Shown here piece by piece: positions 18,569 through 27,517 of a stretch of 64,000 bases of DNA. The number at the start of each line of letters is the position of its first letter. The first letter of the stretch is position 1. This DNA is from Comamonas endophytica (GTDB lineage: Bacteria; Pseudomonadota; Gammaproteobacteria; Burkholderiales; Burkholderiaceae_C): positions 2,338,001 to 2,402,000 of the forward strand of contig NZ_CP106881.1 of the NCBI RefSeq assembly GCF_023634805.2, written 5' to 3'. Position numbers and translations under genes: made by a program. Below the pieces are notes generated by a model, which worked only from the letters and a program-made list of their open reading frames with translations, did not search any database and was not told where the DNA came from.

Positions 18569-19438
18569 ATGCAAATCCGCTTCACCAAGATGCAGGGCGC
18601 GGGCAACGACTTCGTCGTGCTCGATGAAACGCAGGGCCAGCGCGGCCTGTCGCCGGCCCAATACCGTTTTCTCGCCGACCGCCACTTCGGCGTCGGCGCC
18701 GACCAGATCCTCAGCGTGCGCCCCGCGCCCGCCGAAGGCATCGACTTCGAATATGCCATCCACAATGCCGATGGCGGCGAGGTGGAGCAGTGCGGCAATG
18801 GCGCGCGCTGCTTCGCGCGCTATGTGCACGACCGCGGCCTGACCACCAAGAAGGTGATCCGCGTCAAGACCCTGTCCGGCGTCATTGCGCCCGAGATCGT
18901 CGGCGAGGGCCAGGTGCGCGTGGACATGGGCCGCCCCGAGCTGCGGCCGGAACAGGTTCCGTTCGATGCTGCCGGCCTGCAATCCCGTGCCGTGGGCCGG
19001 GCGCAGACCTGGCAGCTGCCCCTGTCCGACGGCGCGGCCCAGTGGATCATGCCGGTGTCCATGGGCAACCCGCATGCCGTGCTGCTGGTCGACGAGGCGG
19101 ATACCGCGCCCGTGGCGGCGGTGGGCCCGCAGATCGAGCGGCATGCGCGCTTTCCCCAGCGTGTCAATGTCGGCTTCCTGCAGCGCGTGAGCCGCAGCGA
19201 GGTGCGGCTGCGCGTCTACGAGCGCGGCACGGGCGAGACGCTGGCCTGCGGCACGGGCGCCTGCGCCGCGGTGGTCGCAGGCATCCACCAGGGCCTGCTC
19301 GACACCCAGGTGCGGGTCCACACGCGCGGCGGACTGCTGCAGATTGCCTGGGCCGGTGGCGAGGGCGACAGCGTCTTCATGACCGGCCCCGCGACCTTTG
19401 TTTTTGACGGCCAGATCGAACTTCCCGAAGCACCATGA
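18569..19438 (+). CDS. dapF: diaminopimelate epimerase
   Basis: A 289-residue PLP-independent epimerase converting LL- to meso-diaminopimelate for lysine and peptidoglycan synthesis. The two catalytic cysteines are both present: C75 in QCGNGARC and C227 in ACGTGACA, in pseudo-symmetric halves. The opening [15 protein letters not shown] is the family hallmark. It is the first gene of dapF-DUF484-xerC, an order also found in E. coli (dapF-yigA-xerC), and overlaps the next gene by 4 nt. meso-DAP from this enzyme feeds MurE and Mpl, both encoded in this window. Confidence 0.97.
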   Translation: MQIRFTKMQGAGNDFVVLDETQGQRGLSPAQYRFLADRHFGVGADQILSVRPAPAEGIDFEYAIHNADGGEVEQCGNGARCFARYVHDRGLTTKKVIRVKTLSGVIAPEIVGEGQVRVDMGRPELRPEQVPFDAAGLQSRAVGRAQTWQLPLSDGAAQWIMPVSMGNPHAVLLVDEADTAPVAAVGPQIERHARFPQRVNVGFLQRVSRSEVRLRVYERGTGETLACGTGACAAVVAGIHQGLLDTQVRVHTRGGLLQIAWAGGEGDSVFMTGPATFVFDGQIELPEAP

Positions 19439-20157
19439 ACGACACCAGCAGCGTCCACGCATTGTCCACCAGCGAAGACAGCATCGCCTCCTACCTGACC
19501 GAGGTCCCCGAGTTCTTTGAACGCCATGCCGAAGTGCTGACCGGCGTGCGCCTGACCAGCGTCCACGGCCACCGTGCGGTGAGCCTGCAGGAGCGCCAGG
19601 CCGAGATGCTGCGCGAGAAGATCAAGGGCCTGGAGCAGCGCATCATGGAGATGATGCGCAACAGCAGCGAGAACGCGACCATCGCGCAGAAGATCCACCG
19701 CTGGAGCTGCGATCTCGCGTCCTGCGTCGAGGCGCGCGAGCTGCCGCATGCGATCACCGAAGGTCTGCGCCGGATATTCGACGTGCCCGAGGCCGCGATC
19801 CGCGTCTGGGACGTGGCGCCGCCGTTCTCCGGCGCGCTCTACACCATGGGCGTGAGCAGCGACGTGAAGGCCTTTGCCTCCTCGCTGACGCTGCCCTTCT
19901 GCGGCCCCAACCTGGGTTTCGAGCCGACCAACTGGCTCGCCAAGCCCGATGGCGTGCAGTCGCTGGCGCTGCTGCCGTTGCGCCCAGGCGCTCTGGCCAT
20001 GCCTTCGCCGGCATTCGGCATGCTGGTGCTGGGCTCGCCCGACCCGCTGCGCTTCGACGCCACCATGGGCACCGAATTCCTGATGCGCATTGCCGAGCAG
20101 GCCAGCGCGGCGCTGGCGCGCCTGCGCCCGGCTCCGCGCACGCTGGCTTCGGTCTGA
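19435..20157 (+). CDS. DUF484 family protein (YigA-like)
   Basis: A 240-residue cytoplasmic protein. N-terminal region [21 protein letters not shown] followed by [20 protein letters not shown] (coiled-coil, about 48-75) and a GAF-like C-terminal half; this is the DUF484 pattern. The FxxHPEVL-type motif appears as FERHAEVL. Function unknown; the gene is fixed between dapF and xerC in proteobacteria. Its ATG overlaps the dapF TGA (ATGA), and it ends 2 nt before xerC, so the three are translated from one message. Confidence 0.88.
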   Translation: MNDTSSVHALSTSEDSIASYLTEVPEFFERHAEVLTGVRLTSVHGHRAVSLQERQAEMLREKIKGLEQRIMEMMRNSSENATIAQKIHRWSCDLASCVEARELPHAITEGLRRIFDVPEAAIRVWDVAPPFSGALYTMGVSSDVKAFASSLTLPFCGPNLGFEPTNWLAKPDGVQSLALLPLRPGALAMPSPAFGMLVLGSPDPLRFDATMGTEFLMRIAEQASAALARLRPAPRTLASV

Positions 20158-20159
20158 GC

Positions 20160-21143
20160 ATGGGCCGCGCGGCGCCAGCGACGCGGGAGCCTGTGGCTGG
20201 CGTGCTGCCGCCCGAGGCGCTGGCCTATCTCGAGCATGTGCGCGTGGAAAAGCGCCTGGCCGCGCGCACGCACACGCTCTACACGCTGGATCTGCACAAG
20301 CTGGTGGCGTTCGCGCAGTCGGCCGGAATCGGACTGCTGGCGCTGCAGGCCCCGCATATCCGCCGCTTTGTCGCGCAGATGCACAGCGCCGGGCGCAGCC
20401 CGCGCGGCATTGCATTGATACTTTCGGGCTGGCGCGGCTTCTTCGATTGGGCCGCAAAGCAGGCGCTGGTGCCGCTGAACCCCGTGGACGGAGTCCGTGC
20501 GCCGCGCGCGCCCAAGCCGCTGCCCAAGGCGCTGGCGGTGGAGGATGCGCTGCAACTGGTGAATCACAAGGATGAAGAAGCCGATCCCTGGATAGAGTCT
20601 CGCGACGCGGCTATGGCTGAACTCCTCTATGGCAGCGGCCTGCGTGTCGCCGAGCTTGTAGGCCTGGATATCGCACCCGGCCCCGATACCGAACGCCTGG
20701 CGCGCGGCTGGATCGACTTGGCGGCCGGCGAGGCGCATGTGCTGGGCAAGGGCAGCAAGCGGCGCATCGTTCCCGTGGGAAGCGCGGCGCTGCGGGCGCT
20801 TCAGGCCTGGCTCGAGCTGCGGCCGCAGGCTTTTGCCCAGGCGCAGACGGTGGAGCCGGCGCTGTTCATCGGCCGGCGCGGCGCGCGCCTCACCACCCAG
20901 TCGGTCTGGCTGCGCCTGCGCGAGCGCGCGCGCCAGGCAGGGCTGACGAGCTCGGTGCATCCGCATGTGCTGCGCCACTCTTTTGCCAGCCATCTGCTGC
21001 AGTCCAGCGGCGACCTGCGCGCGGTGCAGGAACTGCTGGGCCATGCCAGCATCTCCACCACGCAGATCTATACGCGCCTCGACTTCCAGCACCTCGCGCA
21101 AGCCTACGAGAACGCCCACCCCCGCGCGCGCAGAAAGCGCTGA
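20160..21143 (+). CDS. xerC: tyrosine recombinase XerC
   Basis: A 327-residue site-specific recombinase that resolves chromosome dimers at dif with XerD. The N-terminal SAM-like core-binding domain spans about residues 18-105; the catalytic domain carries the full set R162 (GSGLRVAEL), K200 (GKGSKRR), H269 and R272 (HPHVLRHSF), H295 (LLGHASI) and the nucleophile Y304 (TTQIYTR). The ATG at 20160 lies 2 nt after the DUF484 stop. I call XerC rather than XerD from its dapF-DUF484 context. The 124 nt after it hold no feature I can name. Confidence 0.94.
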   Translation: MGRAAPATREPVAGVLPPEALAYLEHVRVEKRLAARTHTLYTLDLHKLVAFAQSAGIGLLALQAPHIRRFVAQMHSAGRSPRGIALILSGWRGFFDWAAKQALVPLNPVDGVRAPRAPKPLPKALAVEDALQLVNHKDEEADPWIESRDAAMAELLYGSGLRVAELVGLDIAPGPDTERLARGWIDLAAGEAHVLGKGSKRRIVPVGSAALRALQAWLELRPQAFAQAQTVEPALFIGRRGARLTTQSVWLRLRERARQAGLTSSVHPHVLRHSFASHLLQSSGDLRAVQELLGHASISTTQIYTRLDFQHLAQAYENAHPRARRKR

Positions 21144-21267
21144 ACGGCTGCGCCACGGCCTCTTGAAATAACCGCTGGACTCCCCATATCACCTTTTTCA
21201 TCCAGGGCCGGCGGCTTCCCGAGCCGCAGGTGCCTGCCCGGCGCGCACCCACTTTCTAGGCGATTCC

Positions 21268-22374
21268 ATGTCTCTCATTCCTGTCACCATCCTCACGGGC
21301 TTCCTGGGCTCCGGCAAGACTACGCTGCTCAAGCGTGTGCTGAGCGAGGCCCATGGCCAGAAGATTGCCGTGATTGAAAACGAGTTCGGTGAGGAAAACA
21401 TCGACTCCGACATCCTCAAGACGGAGTCCAAGGAGCAGATAGTGCAGATGAGCAATGGCTGCATCTGCTGCACCATCCGCGAGGACCTGCGCGAGACGCT
21501 GCAGCTGCTGGCCGCCAAGCGCCGCAAGGGCCTGGTGGTGTTCGACCGCATCATCATCGAGACCACGGGCGTGGCCGACCCTGGCCCGGTGGCGCAGACC
21601 TTCTTCATGGATGACGAGGTGGCCGAGACCTACCTGATCGACTCGATCGTCACGCTGGTCGATGCCAAGCATGCCGATCAGCAGCTCGACACGCGCCAGG
21701 AAGCGCGCCGCCAGGTGGGCTTTGCCGACCAGATCTTCCTGTCCAAGACCGATCTGGTCAGCGCCGAGGCACAACAGGCGCTGATCCACCGCCTCAAGCA
21801 CATGAACCCGCGCGCGCCGATCCAGGCCGTGCACTTCGGCGCGGTGCCCCTGGCCCAGGTGCTGGACCTGCGCGGCTTCAATCTCAATGCCAAGCTCGAC
21901 ATCGATCCGGACTTCCTCAAGGAAGAGGGCGACCACGGCCACGACCATGGGCACGACCACGGCCATGCGCACGACGGCTGCGACCACGACCACGGCCATT
22001 GCGAGCACGACTCCCACGCCGGGCACGACCATGCGCCCGGCGAAGCCTGCAACCATCCGCACCACCATCACCACGATGACGACGTGAAAAGCTTCGTCTA
22101 CCGGGCGGACCGTGCCTTCGATCCGGCCAAGCTCGAGGACTTCCTCGGTGCCATCGTCAATATCTACGGCCCGAAGATGCTGCGCTACAAGGGCGTGCTC
22201 AACATGCAGGGAACCGAGCGCAAGGTGATCTTCCAGGGCGTGCACCAGCTGATGGGCAGCGACCTCGGCCCGGCCTGGGATGGCGCCGAGAAGCGCGAGA
22301 GCAAGATGGTTTTCATCGGCATCGACCTGCCGCAGGACATCCTGCGCTCCGGTCTCGACCAGTGCCTGGTGTGA
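21268..22374 (+). CDS. COG0523 (CobW-type) GTPase with a His-rich metal-binding loop
   Basis: A 368-residue G3E GTPase. P-loop GFLGSGKTT (11-19), the COG0523 metal motif CICC (C65, C67, C68), ETTGVADP as Walker B, and SKTD (159-162) in place of NKxD. Residues 222-270 carry about 20 histidines in Asp/Gly/His repeats (GHDHGHDHGHAHDGCDHDHG), followed by the CobW C-terminal domain. Such proteins deliver zinc or other metals to client enzymes at a GTP cost and are often made under zinc starvation. I looked for a Zur operator in the upstream 124 nt and saw none. A zinc-independent-looking DksA is encoded next to it. Confidence 0.9.
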   Translation: MSLIPVTILTGFLGSGKTTLLKRVLSEAHGQKIAVIENEFGEENIDSDILKTESKEQIVQMSNGCICCTIREDLRETLQLLAAKRRKGLVVFDRIIIETTGVADPGPVAQTFFMDDEVAETYLIDSIVTLVDAKHADQQLDTRQEARRQVGFADQIFLSKTDLVSAEAQQALIHRLKHMNPRAPIQAVHFGAVPLAQVLDLRGFNLNAKLDIDPDFLKEEGDHGHDHGHDHGHAHDGCDHDHGHCEHDSHAGHDHAPGEACNHPHHHHHDDDVKSFVYRADRAFDPAKLEDFLGAIVNIYGPKMLRYKGVLNMQGTERKVIFQGVHQLMGSDLGPAWDGAEKRESKMVFIGIDLPQDILRSGLDQCLV

Positions 22375-22380
22375 GCGCGT

Positions 22381-22443
22381 CGAGCTTGTCACCTGACTTC
22401 GGGTGGGAAGCTCGAAAGTAGGACGGCAGCTATAAGCTGCGTC
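22381..22443 (+). terminator. Two hairpins after the COG0523 gene
   Basis: CGAGCTT (22381-22387) pairs with AAGCTCG (22408-22414) around an inner CACC/GGTG stem; 12 nt further GCAGCT-ATA-AGCTGC (22426-22440) forms a second perfect dyad extended by GAC/GTC. There is no T-run. They probably mark the 3' end of the COG0523 transcript; the second dyad could equally be an operator. Confidence 0.5.
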
Positions 22444-22558
22444 GGCTTTGCAGCGTGGCTCAATGATGTTGTTGGGAAATGCCAATTTTTGATGGGATTT
22501 GGGCTCAAATGACAGCATTCATTGGTTTACCCGTATGTAGGTTCCACACAACGTTCTG

Positions 22559-22585
22559 TTGGACTCCGGCTGCGGTCGATACAAT
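22559..22585 (+). promoter_or_regulatory. Promoter of dksA
   Basis: TTGGAC (22559-22564), 15-bp spacer, TACAAT (22580-22585). A start near 22592 gives an 80-nt leader before the GTG at 22672. The spacer is shorter than ideal. Confidence 0.5.
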
Positions 22586-22671
22586 CGCGCCCCTAAAGAG
22601 AACCCGGAAGGCAAAGCCCCACTGGGCTTGCTCCCCAGCCAGGGGCCGGTCGCACCGAGAGGAGACAGGAA

Positions 22672-23436
22672 GTGAATGCCGAGACCCGCAAAGTGAAAGC
22701 AGTGACCAAGCCCGCAGCCGCCAAGAAGGCTGCCGCGAAAGCAACTGCCAAGACCGCCATCCAGACTGCCAAGGCGCCTGGAGCCCATGCCGCGCCGCCT
22801 CCGCTGGCGCCTGCAGCCGCCGCACCTTCTTCCGGTCCCGCGCGCAGCGTCCGTCCTTCCGCACGTCTGACCCAATTGACCGTTCCCTCCATGGCACCGG
22901 CAGCGGCTTTTGACGCTGCCAAAACCAGTTACATCAACACCATGCCCACTACCATGCAAGCACCATCCCTGACTGCTGCAAAGAAAGATCCTCAATTGGC
23001 CAACAACTGGAAGACCAAACCCGCCGAAGAGCTGCTTGACGCAGAAGTCCTGGCCATGCCCGAGGAAGAGTACATGAACGACAAGCAGATGGCGTTTTTC
23101 CGCCACAAGCTTGTGCTGCTCAAACAGGACATGCACAACAACGCCGGCGAGACCGCGGAAAACCTGCGCGAGGACACCGTGGTCGTGCCCGATCCCGCCG
23201 ACCGTGCGACCATCGAGGAAGAGCATGCGCTGGAACTGCGCACGCGCGACCGCGAGCGCAAGCTGCTCAAGAAGATCGAGCAGTCGATCGCCCGCATCGA
23301 CGCCGGCGACTACGGCTACTGCGACGAGACCGGCGAGCCCATCGGCGTAGGCCGCCTGCTGGCGCGTCCCACGGCGACGCTGTCGCTGGAAGCCCAGCAG
23401 CGCCGCGAACTCAAGCAGAAAATGTTCGGCGATTAA
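22672..23436 (+). CDS. dksA: DksA/TraR-family RNA polymerase regulator, cysteine-poor, with long basic N-terminal tail
   Basis: 254 residues from a GTG preceded by GAGAGGAGACAGGA. The C-terminal 164 residues are a canonical DksA: the coiled-coil tip DPADRA (D174, D177, A179) that works with ppGpp in the RNA polymerase secondary channel, and LELRTRDRERKLLKKIEQSI. The zinc finger keeps one cysteine only (C217 in YGYCDETGEPIG; the distal pair is LSLEA), so it should fold without zinc. Residues 1-90 are a Lys/Ala/Pro-rich low-complexity tail. An internal ATG at 22942 (MPTTMQAPS) would give an ordinary 164-residue DksA but has no ribosome binding site, so the longer form is preferred. Confidence 0.9.
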   Translation: MNAETRKVKAVTKPAAAKKAAAKATAKTAIQTAKAPGAHAAPPPLAPAAAAPSSGPARSVRPSARLTQLTVPSMAPAAAFDAAKTSYINTMPTTMQAPSLTAAKKDPQLANNWKTKPAEELLDAEVLAMPEEEYMNDKQMAFFRHKLVLLKQDMHNNAGETAENLREDTVVVPDPADRATIEEEHALELRTRDRERKLLKKIEQSIARIDAGDYGYCDETGEPIGVGRLLARPTATLSLEAQQRRELKQKMFGD

Positions 23437-23482
23437 AAGGATTCGCTTCGTCCCAAGGCCACTTGCGCTACGCTGACCATCT

Positions 23483-25135
23483 ATGAGTACGGATGACAGC
23501 AAGCCCGGTGGCCTTTTTTCCAGGGTGGCGCGCTTTGTGCGCCATCCCGTCGTGCATTGGTCCGAAGCCGAGGCGCAAGACGATCCCCTGGGCACCGCCG
23601 ACCGGCAGGTGCTGCGCCAGACGCTCGAGCGCAAACGGCGCAACGACCTGGTGCGCCAGCGCGAGTTCGAGCAGCTGCGCCGGCTGCGCCAGAAGGCGGC
23701 GGCGGGCGCCCAGGCGCAGGCTGAGTCCTCCAGCCAGCCGACCAGCATGCCAAGCAGCCTGACCCCGCCCGATGCGCGCGCGGTGACGCTGCAGAAGATC
23801 GATGCCATCGAGGAGCAGATGTCGCAGCAGTGGTGGCGCAGGAAGCAGCCCGCCGATGCCTCGACCATGCCGATGTATCTGCTGTCCAGCTTTCCGCAGC
23901 CCGATTCGGTCCACGTTGCGGCTGCCGCGCCCGCGCCGCCAGCGCCCGGCTTTGCACCGACCGCGCCGCTGGACTGGAATGCCGACACTGGCGCCGCGCT
24001 GGCGCAGGCGCATGGAGCGAACGCTGCGCAGACGGGCTTTGCCAGCACCCTGGCATTCGATCCCCCGGCCTGGGCCGCATCCGCGCAGCCCTTGTCTTCA
24101 GGCACCTTCGTGCATGACCCGGATTTCGAGGAGGCCGCCATCGCGTTTGCCAATGGCGATGCCGCGGGTGCCGAGGTTCTGCTGCAGGCGCTGCTGGCGC
24201 AGCGCGCCGCGTACCCCGCGCGGCAGTATCCCGTCTGGCTGGCCCTGTTCGACCTGTACCGCGCGGCCGGGCTGGCCGAGCGCTTCGAGGGGTTGGCGAT
24301 CGACTTCGCCACGCGTTTCGGGCGCTCGGCGCCGCTGTGGTTTGCCCTGTCCGCACAGAACCATTGGGCTGGCGACTCCGCCGCGCCCCACGCGGCCGGG
24401 GCCGAGCCCTCCGGCGCGCAGGACTGGCGCTGGAACGCGCCGCGGGTGCTGACGCGCCAGGCGGTGGCGGCGCTGCAGCAGGCCAAGGCGGCTGCGCCCG
24501 CGCCCTGGACCCTGTTCTGGAGCGCCCTGGAGCACATCGAGGCCGATGCCGTGGCGCCGCTCGAGCAGGTGTTCGCCGAATGGGCGCAGGCGCCCGGGCT
24601 GCTGGTATTCATCGACACGCCGGTGCTGGCGCAATGCCTGCAGGCGCTGACCCCGTCGGGCGAGCGCGAGGCGCCCGAGGCCGGCTGGCGGCTGCGCATG
24701 GCGGCGCTGCGCCTGATGGACGAGCACGACAGCTTCGAACTGGTAGCGCTCGACTATTGCGTCACCTACGAGGTTTCGCCGCCGCGCTGGGTGCCGGCGC
24801 GCAGCAGCTACCGCGAGGGGCTGGAGGAAACTGCATCCGACGATGCCCCGGCGCTGCCCGCAGGCACCGGCCTGGCCGGCTGCATCGACGGCGATGCCAC
24901 GCGCTGGCTGGCGGAGCTCGAGGGCCGCTCGCGGCCCGGGCAACCGCTGGTGGTGGATTGCGCCGAGCTGGTGCGCCTGGATTTCGCGGCCGCGGGCTCG
25001 CTGCTCAACTGGGCAGCGCGGCTGCAGGCGCGCGGCGTGGCGCTGCGCTTCGAGCGCCTGCACCAGCTCGTCGCGGTGTTCCTGGCCATGGTCGGTGTCG
25101 GCGACCATGCGCAGCTGGTGCCGCGCACCGACTGA
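23483..25135 (+). CDS. STAS-domain protein with long variable N-terminal region
   Basis: 550 residues. The N terminus is polar and predicted coiled-coil (LRQTLERKRRNDLVRQREFEQLRRLRQKA, about 45-73), followed by an Ala/Pro/Ser linker (about 75-200), then a helical middle resembling a FimV/TPR-like segment (FEEAAIAFANGDAAGAEVLL, 211-230), and a C-terminal STAS/MlaB-like domain (LVVDCAELVRLDFAAAGSLLNWAARLQARG, about 492-522). STAS domains act in anti-anti-sigma or lipid-transport regulation; the family occurs in Burkholderiales but I cannot name its role. It is 46 nt downstream of dksA and followed by a 14-bp tandem repeat. Confidence 0.75.
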   Translation: MSTDDSKPGGLFSRVARFVRHPVVHWSEAEAQDDPLGTADRQVLRQTLERKRRNDLVRQREFEQLRRLRQKAAAGAQAQAESSSQPTSMPSSLTPPDARAVTLQKIDAIEEQMSQQWWRRKQPADASTMPMYLLSSFPQPDSVHVAAAAPAPPAPGFAPTAPLDWNADTGAALAQAHGANAAQTGFASTLAFDPPAWAASAQPLSSGTFVHDPDFEEAAIAFANGDAAGAEVLLQALLAQRAAYPARQYPVWLALFDLYRAAGLAERFEGLAIDFATRFGRSAPLWFALSAQNHWAGDSAAPHAAGAEPSGAQDWRWNAPRVLTRQAVAALQQAKAAAPAPWTLFWSALEHIEADAVAPLEQVFAEWAQAPGLLVFIDTPVLAQCLQALTPSGEREAPEAGWRLRMAALRLMDEHDSFELVALDYCVTYEVSPPRWVPARSSYREGLEETASDDAPALPAGTGLAGCIDGDATRWLAELEGRSRPGQPLVVDCAELVRLDFAAAGSLLNWAARLQARGVALRFERLHQLVAVFLAMVGVGDHAQLVPRTD

Positions 25136-25141
25136 GGGTGT

Positions 25142-25225
25142 GGCCGGCCAGGTGCGGCCGGCCAGGTGCGGCCGGCCAGGTGCGGCCGGCCAGGTGCGGC
25201 CGGCCAGGCGCGGCCGGCCAGGTGC
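25142..25225 (+). repeat. Tandem repeat, six copies of a 14-bp unit
   Basis: Unit GGCCGGCCAGGTGC repeated six times without gaps (starts at 25142, 25156, 25170, 25184, 25198, 25212); the fifth unit has C in place of T. Each contains the octamer palindrome GGCCGGCC. The array begins 6 nt after the STAS gene stop and ends 45 nt before the hslV ATG. It is 85% or more G+C. Confidence 0.95.
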
Positions 25226-25270
25226 GGCCGCGGCTTGCAATCCTCGCATCCGCCCCCAACTGGCAGCGCT

Positions 25271-25816
25271 ATGGAACAGTATCACGGCACCACCATTCTC
25301 AGCGTCCGCCGCCAGACGGCGGACGGCATCCAGGTCGCCATCGGCGGCGACGGCCAGGTCACCCTGGGCAACATCGTGGTCAAGGGCACGGCGCGCAAGG
25401 TGCGCCGCCTCTACCACGGCACGGTGCTGGCCGGCTTTGCCGGCGCCACGGCCGATGCCTTCACGCTGTTCGAGCGCTTCGAGGCCAAGCTCGAGAAGCA
25501 CCAGGGCCACCTGACGCGCGCCGCCATCGAGCTGACCAAGGACTGGCGCACCGACCGCGTGCTGCGCCGCCTCGAGGCCATGCTGGCGGTGGCCGACAGG
25601 AGTGCCTCGCTGATCATCACCGGCAATGGCGACGTGCTCGAGCCGGAGCAGGGCATCGTCGCCATCGGCTCGGGCGGCGCCTATGCGCACTCGGCCGCCA
25701 AGGCGCTGCTGGCCAATACCGAGCTGGACGCGGCGGACATCGTCAAGAAATCGCTGGAGATCGCCGGCGAGCTGTGCATCTACACGAATATGCACCATAC
25801 GATCGAAACGCTCTGA
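25271..25816 (+). CDS. hslV: ATP-dependent protease subunit HslV
   Basis: A 181-residue threonine peptidase forming the dodecameric proteolytic core of Hsl[16 protein letters not shown] gives the processing site before the catalytic Thr (mature N terminus TTILSVRR); GDGQVTLGN and [15 protein letters not shown] match the proteasome-beta-like fold. The ATG at 25271 is preferred to an in-frame start at 25166 because family proteins begin here and the upstream codons are the tandem repeat. It is 64 nt upstream of hslU. Confidence 0.96.
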   Translation: MEQYHGTTILSVRRQTADGIQVAIGGDGQVTLGNIVVKGTARKVRRLYHGTVLAGFAGATADAFTLFERFEAKLEKHQGHLTRAAIELTKDWRTDRVLRRLEAMLAVADRSASLIITGNGDVLEPEQGIVAIGSGGAYAHSAAKALLANTELDAADIVKKSLEIAGELCIYTNMHHTIETL

Positions 25817-25880
25817 CGCGCCACTGCCTCTTGTTGCCGGCCGCCATTGCTGCGCCGCCGGCCCACCGGATTGAAATCAC

Positions 25881-27197
25881 ATGTCCTCCATGACCCCCCA
25901 GGAAATCGTTTCCGAGCTCGACCACCATATCGTCGGCCAGCAGGGCGCCAAGCGCGCCGTCGCGATCGCGCTGCGCAACCGCTGGCGCCGCCAGCAGGTC
26001 GAAGGCAGCCTGCGCCAGGAAATCACGCCCAAGAACATCCTGATGATCGGCCCGACCGGTGTCGGCAAGACCGAGATCGCGCGCCGCCTGGCGCGCCTGG
26101 CCGATGCGCCCTTCATCAAGGTCGAGGCCACCAAGTTCACCGAAGTCGGCTACGTCGGCAAGGATGTGGATGCCATCATCCGCGATCTGGCGGAGATCGC
26201 CGTCAAGCAGACGCGCGAAGCCGAGGTCCGCAAGCTGCGCGTGCGCGCCGAGGATGCGGCCGAGGACCGGATCCTCGATGTGCTGCTGCCCCAGGCGCGC
26301 ACGGCCGATGCGCCCGCCGACAGCACGGCGCGCCAGGTGTTCCGCAAGAAGCTGCGCGAAGGGCAACTGGACGACAAGGAAATCGAGATCGACCTGGCCG
26401 ACGCGAAGCCGCAGCTCGAGATCATGGGCCCCCAGGGCATGGAGGAGATGGCCGAGCAGATGCGCGGCCTGTTCAGCCAGATGGGCCAGGAGCGCCGGCG
26501 CACGCGCCGGCTGAAGATCGCCGAGGCGCTGAAGCTGCTGATCGACGAGGAAGCCGGCAAGATGGTCAATGAGGAAGAGATCAAGACCCGCGCCATTGCC
26601 AATGCCGAGCAAAACGGCATCGTGTTCATCGACGAGATCGACAAGGTCGCGGCGCGCCAGGAAGCCAGCGGCGCGGATGTCTCGCGCCAGGGCGTGCAGC
26701 GCGACCTGCTGCCGCTGGTCGAGGGCACGACGGTGTCGACCAAATATGGCATGGTCAAGACCGACCATATCCTGTTCATTGCCTCGGGCGCCTTCCACCT
26801 GTCCAAGCCCAGCGACCTGATTCCCGAACTGCAGGGGCGCTTTCCGATCCGCGTCGAGCTCGAGTCGCTGTCGGTGCAGGACTTCGAGGCGATCCTCACG
26901 CAGACCCATGCCTCGCTGGTCAAGCAGTACCAGGCGCTGCTGGCCACCGAGGGCGTGGCGCTGGAGTTCACACCCGACGGCATCACGCGGCTGGCGCATA
27001 CCGCCTTCCAGGTCAACGAGCGCACCGAGAACATCGGCGCGCGCCGCCTGTCCACGGTGATGGAGCGGCTGCTGGACGAGGTCAGCTTCCTCGCGGCCCG
27101 CCTTTCGGGCCAGACCGTCACCATCGATGCCGCCTATGTCGATGCGCGGCTGCAGACCCTGAGCCAGGATGAGGATCTGTCACGTTTCATTTTGTGA
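25881..27197 (+). CDS. hslU: ATP-dependent protease ATPase subunit HslU
   Basis: A 438-residue AAA+ unfoldase feeding HslV. Walker [10 protein letters not shown] (57-65), pore loop GYVG (90-93), the inserted I-domain (about 105-240), Walker [11 protein letters not shown], sensor region and the C-terminal LSRFIL tail that docks into HslV. Length is as in E. coli (443). HslVU degrades misfolded and regulatory proteins such as the division inhibitor SulA in E. coli. Here it sits directly upstream of the division (dcw) cluster, separated by 320 nt. Confidence 0.97.
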   Translation: MSSMTPQEIVSELDHHIVGQQGAKRAVAIALRNRWRRQQVEGSLRQEITPKNILMIGPTGVGKTEIARRLARLADAPFIKVEATKFTEVGYVGKDVDAIIRDLAEIAVKQTREAEVRKLRVRAEDAAEDRILDVLLPQARTADAPADSTARQVFRKKLREGQLDDKEIEIDLADAKPQLEIMGPQGMEEMAEQMRGLFSQMGQERRRTRRLKIAEALKLLIDEEAGKMVNEEEIKTRAIANAEQNGIVFIDEIDKVAARQEASGADVSRQGVQRDLLPLVEGTTVSTKYGMVKTDHILFIASGAFHLSKPSDLIPELQGRFPIRVELESLSVQDFEAILTQTHASLVKQYQALLATEGVALEFTPDGITRLAHTAFQVNERTENIGARRLSTVMERLLDEVSFLAARLSGQTVTIDAAYVDARLQTLSQDEDLSRFIL

Positions 27198-27517
27198 CAT
27201 TTACGCCACGAAAGCCGCCGTTCCAGTAACGCTTGTATACGTCTTGTGCACCTGCCTGTGTACATCCGCAGTCATGAGGCGCCTGAGAGTTCACATGCAC
27301 TGAATTGAGTAAGTGCTTATGGGGCAACGGCTTTTTGCCCAAACACGGTTTCTGTGAGCGTTCTAAGTCCTTGATTTCATTGCAAATAATTGTCACACCC
27401 GCTGTGGCGGCGCAGCGATTTGCTGCTACAGTGGAAAAAAGTGCAATTAAGTGGTGAAACCTGCCATCGCCGCCATTTTCAGCGGCCGAACCGGCGGGCG
27501 CCAGTCCAAGGGCAATC
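27198..27517 (+). promoter_or_regulatory. dcw cluster upstream region (320 nt, no gene)
   Basis: Clearly more AT-rich than its flanks. It contains a weak hairpin GGGCAA / TTGCCC (27322-27340) that may end hslU transcription, and a candidate -10 TACAGT at 27427-27432 just before the 10-bp GTG repeats. No open frame of interest is seen. The main promoter of the mraZ-to-ftsQ transcript must lie here. Confidence 0.6.
27431..27457 (+). promoter_or_regulatory. MraZ operator: three GTG repeats at 10-bp spacing
   Basis: GTGGAAAAAA at 27431, GTGCAATTAA at 27441 and GTGGTGAAAC at 27451 form direct repeats with exact 10-bp period. E. coli MraZ binds three TGGGN repeats separated by 5 nt (10-bp period) in front of its own gene, so this is the expected autoregulatory site. 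The middle repeat deviates (TGC). Confidence 0.65.

Noticed and set aside
21144..21267. Zur operator before the COG0523 gene
   Set aside because: I looked for an AT-rich dyad of the GTTATA...TATAAC kind and saw none; a matrix scan would be needed to exclude a divergent site.
25142..25225. CRISPR array
   Set aside because: The six units are contiguous with no spacers and only 14 bp long; there are no cas genes.
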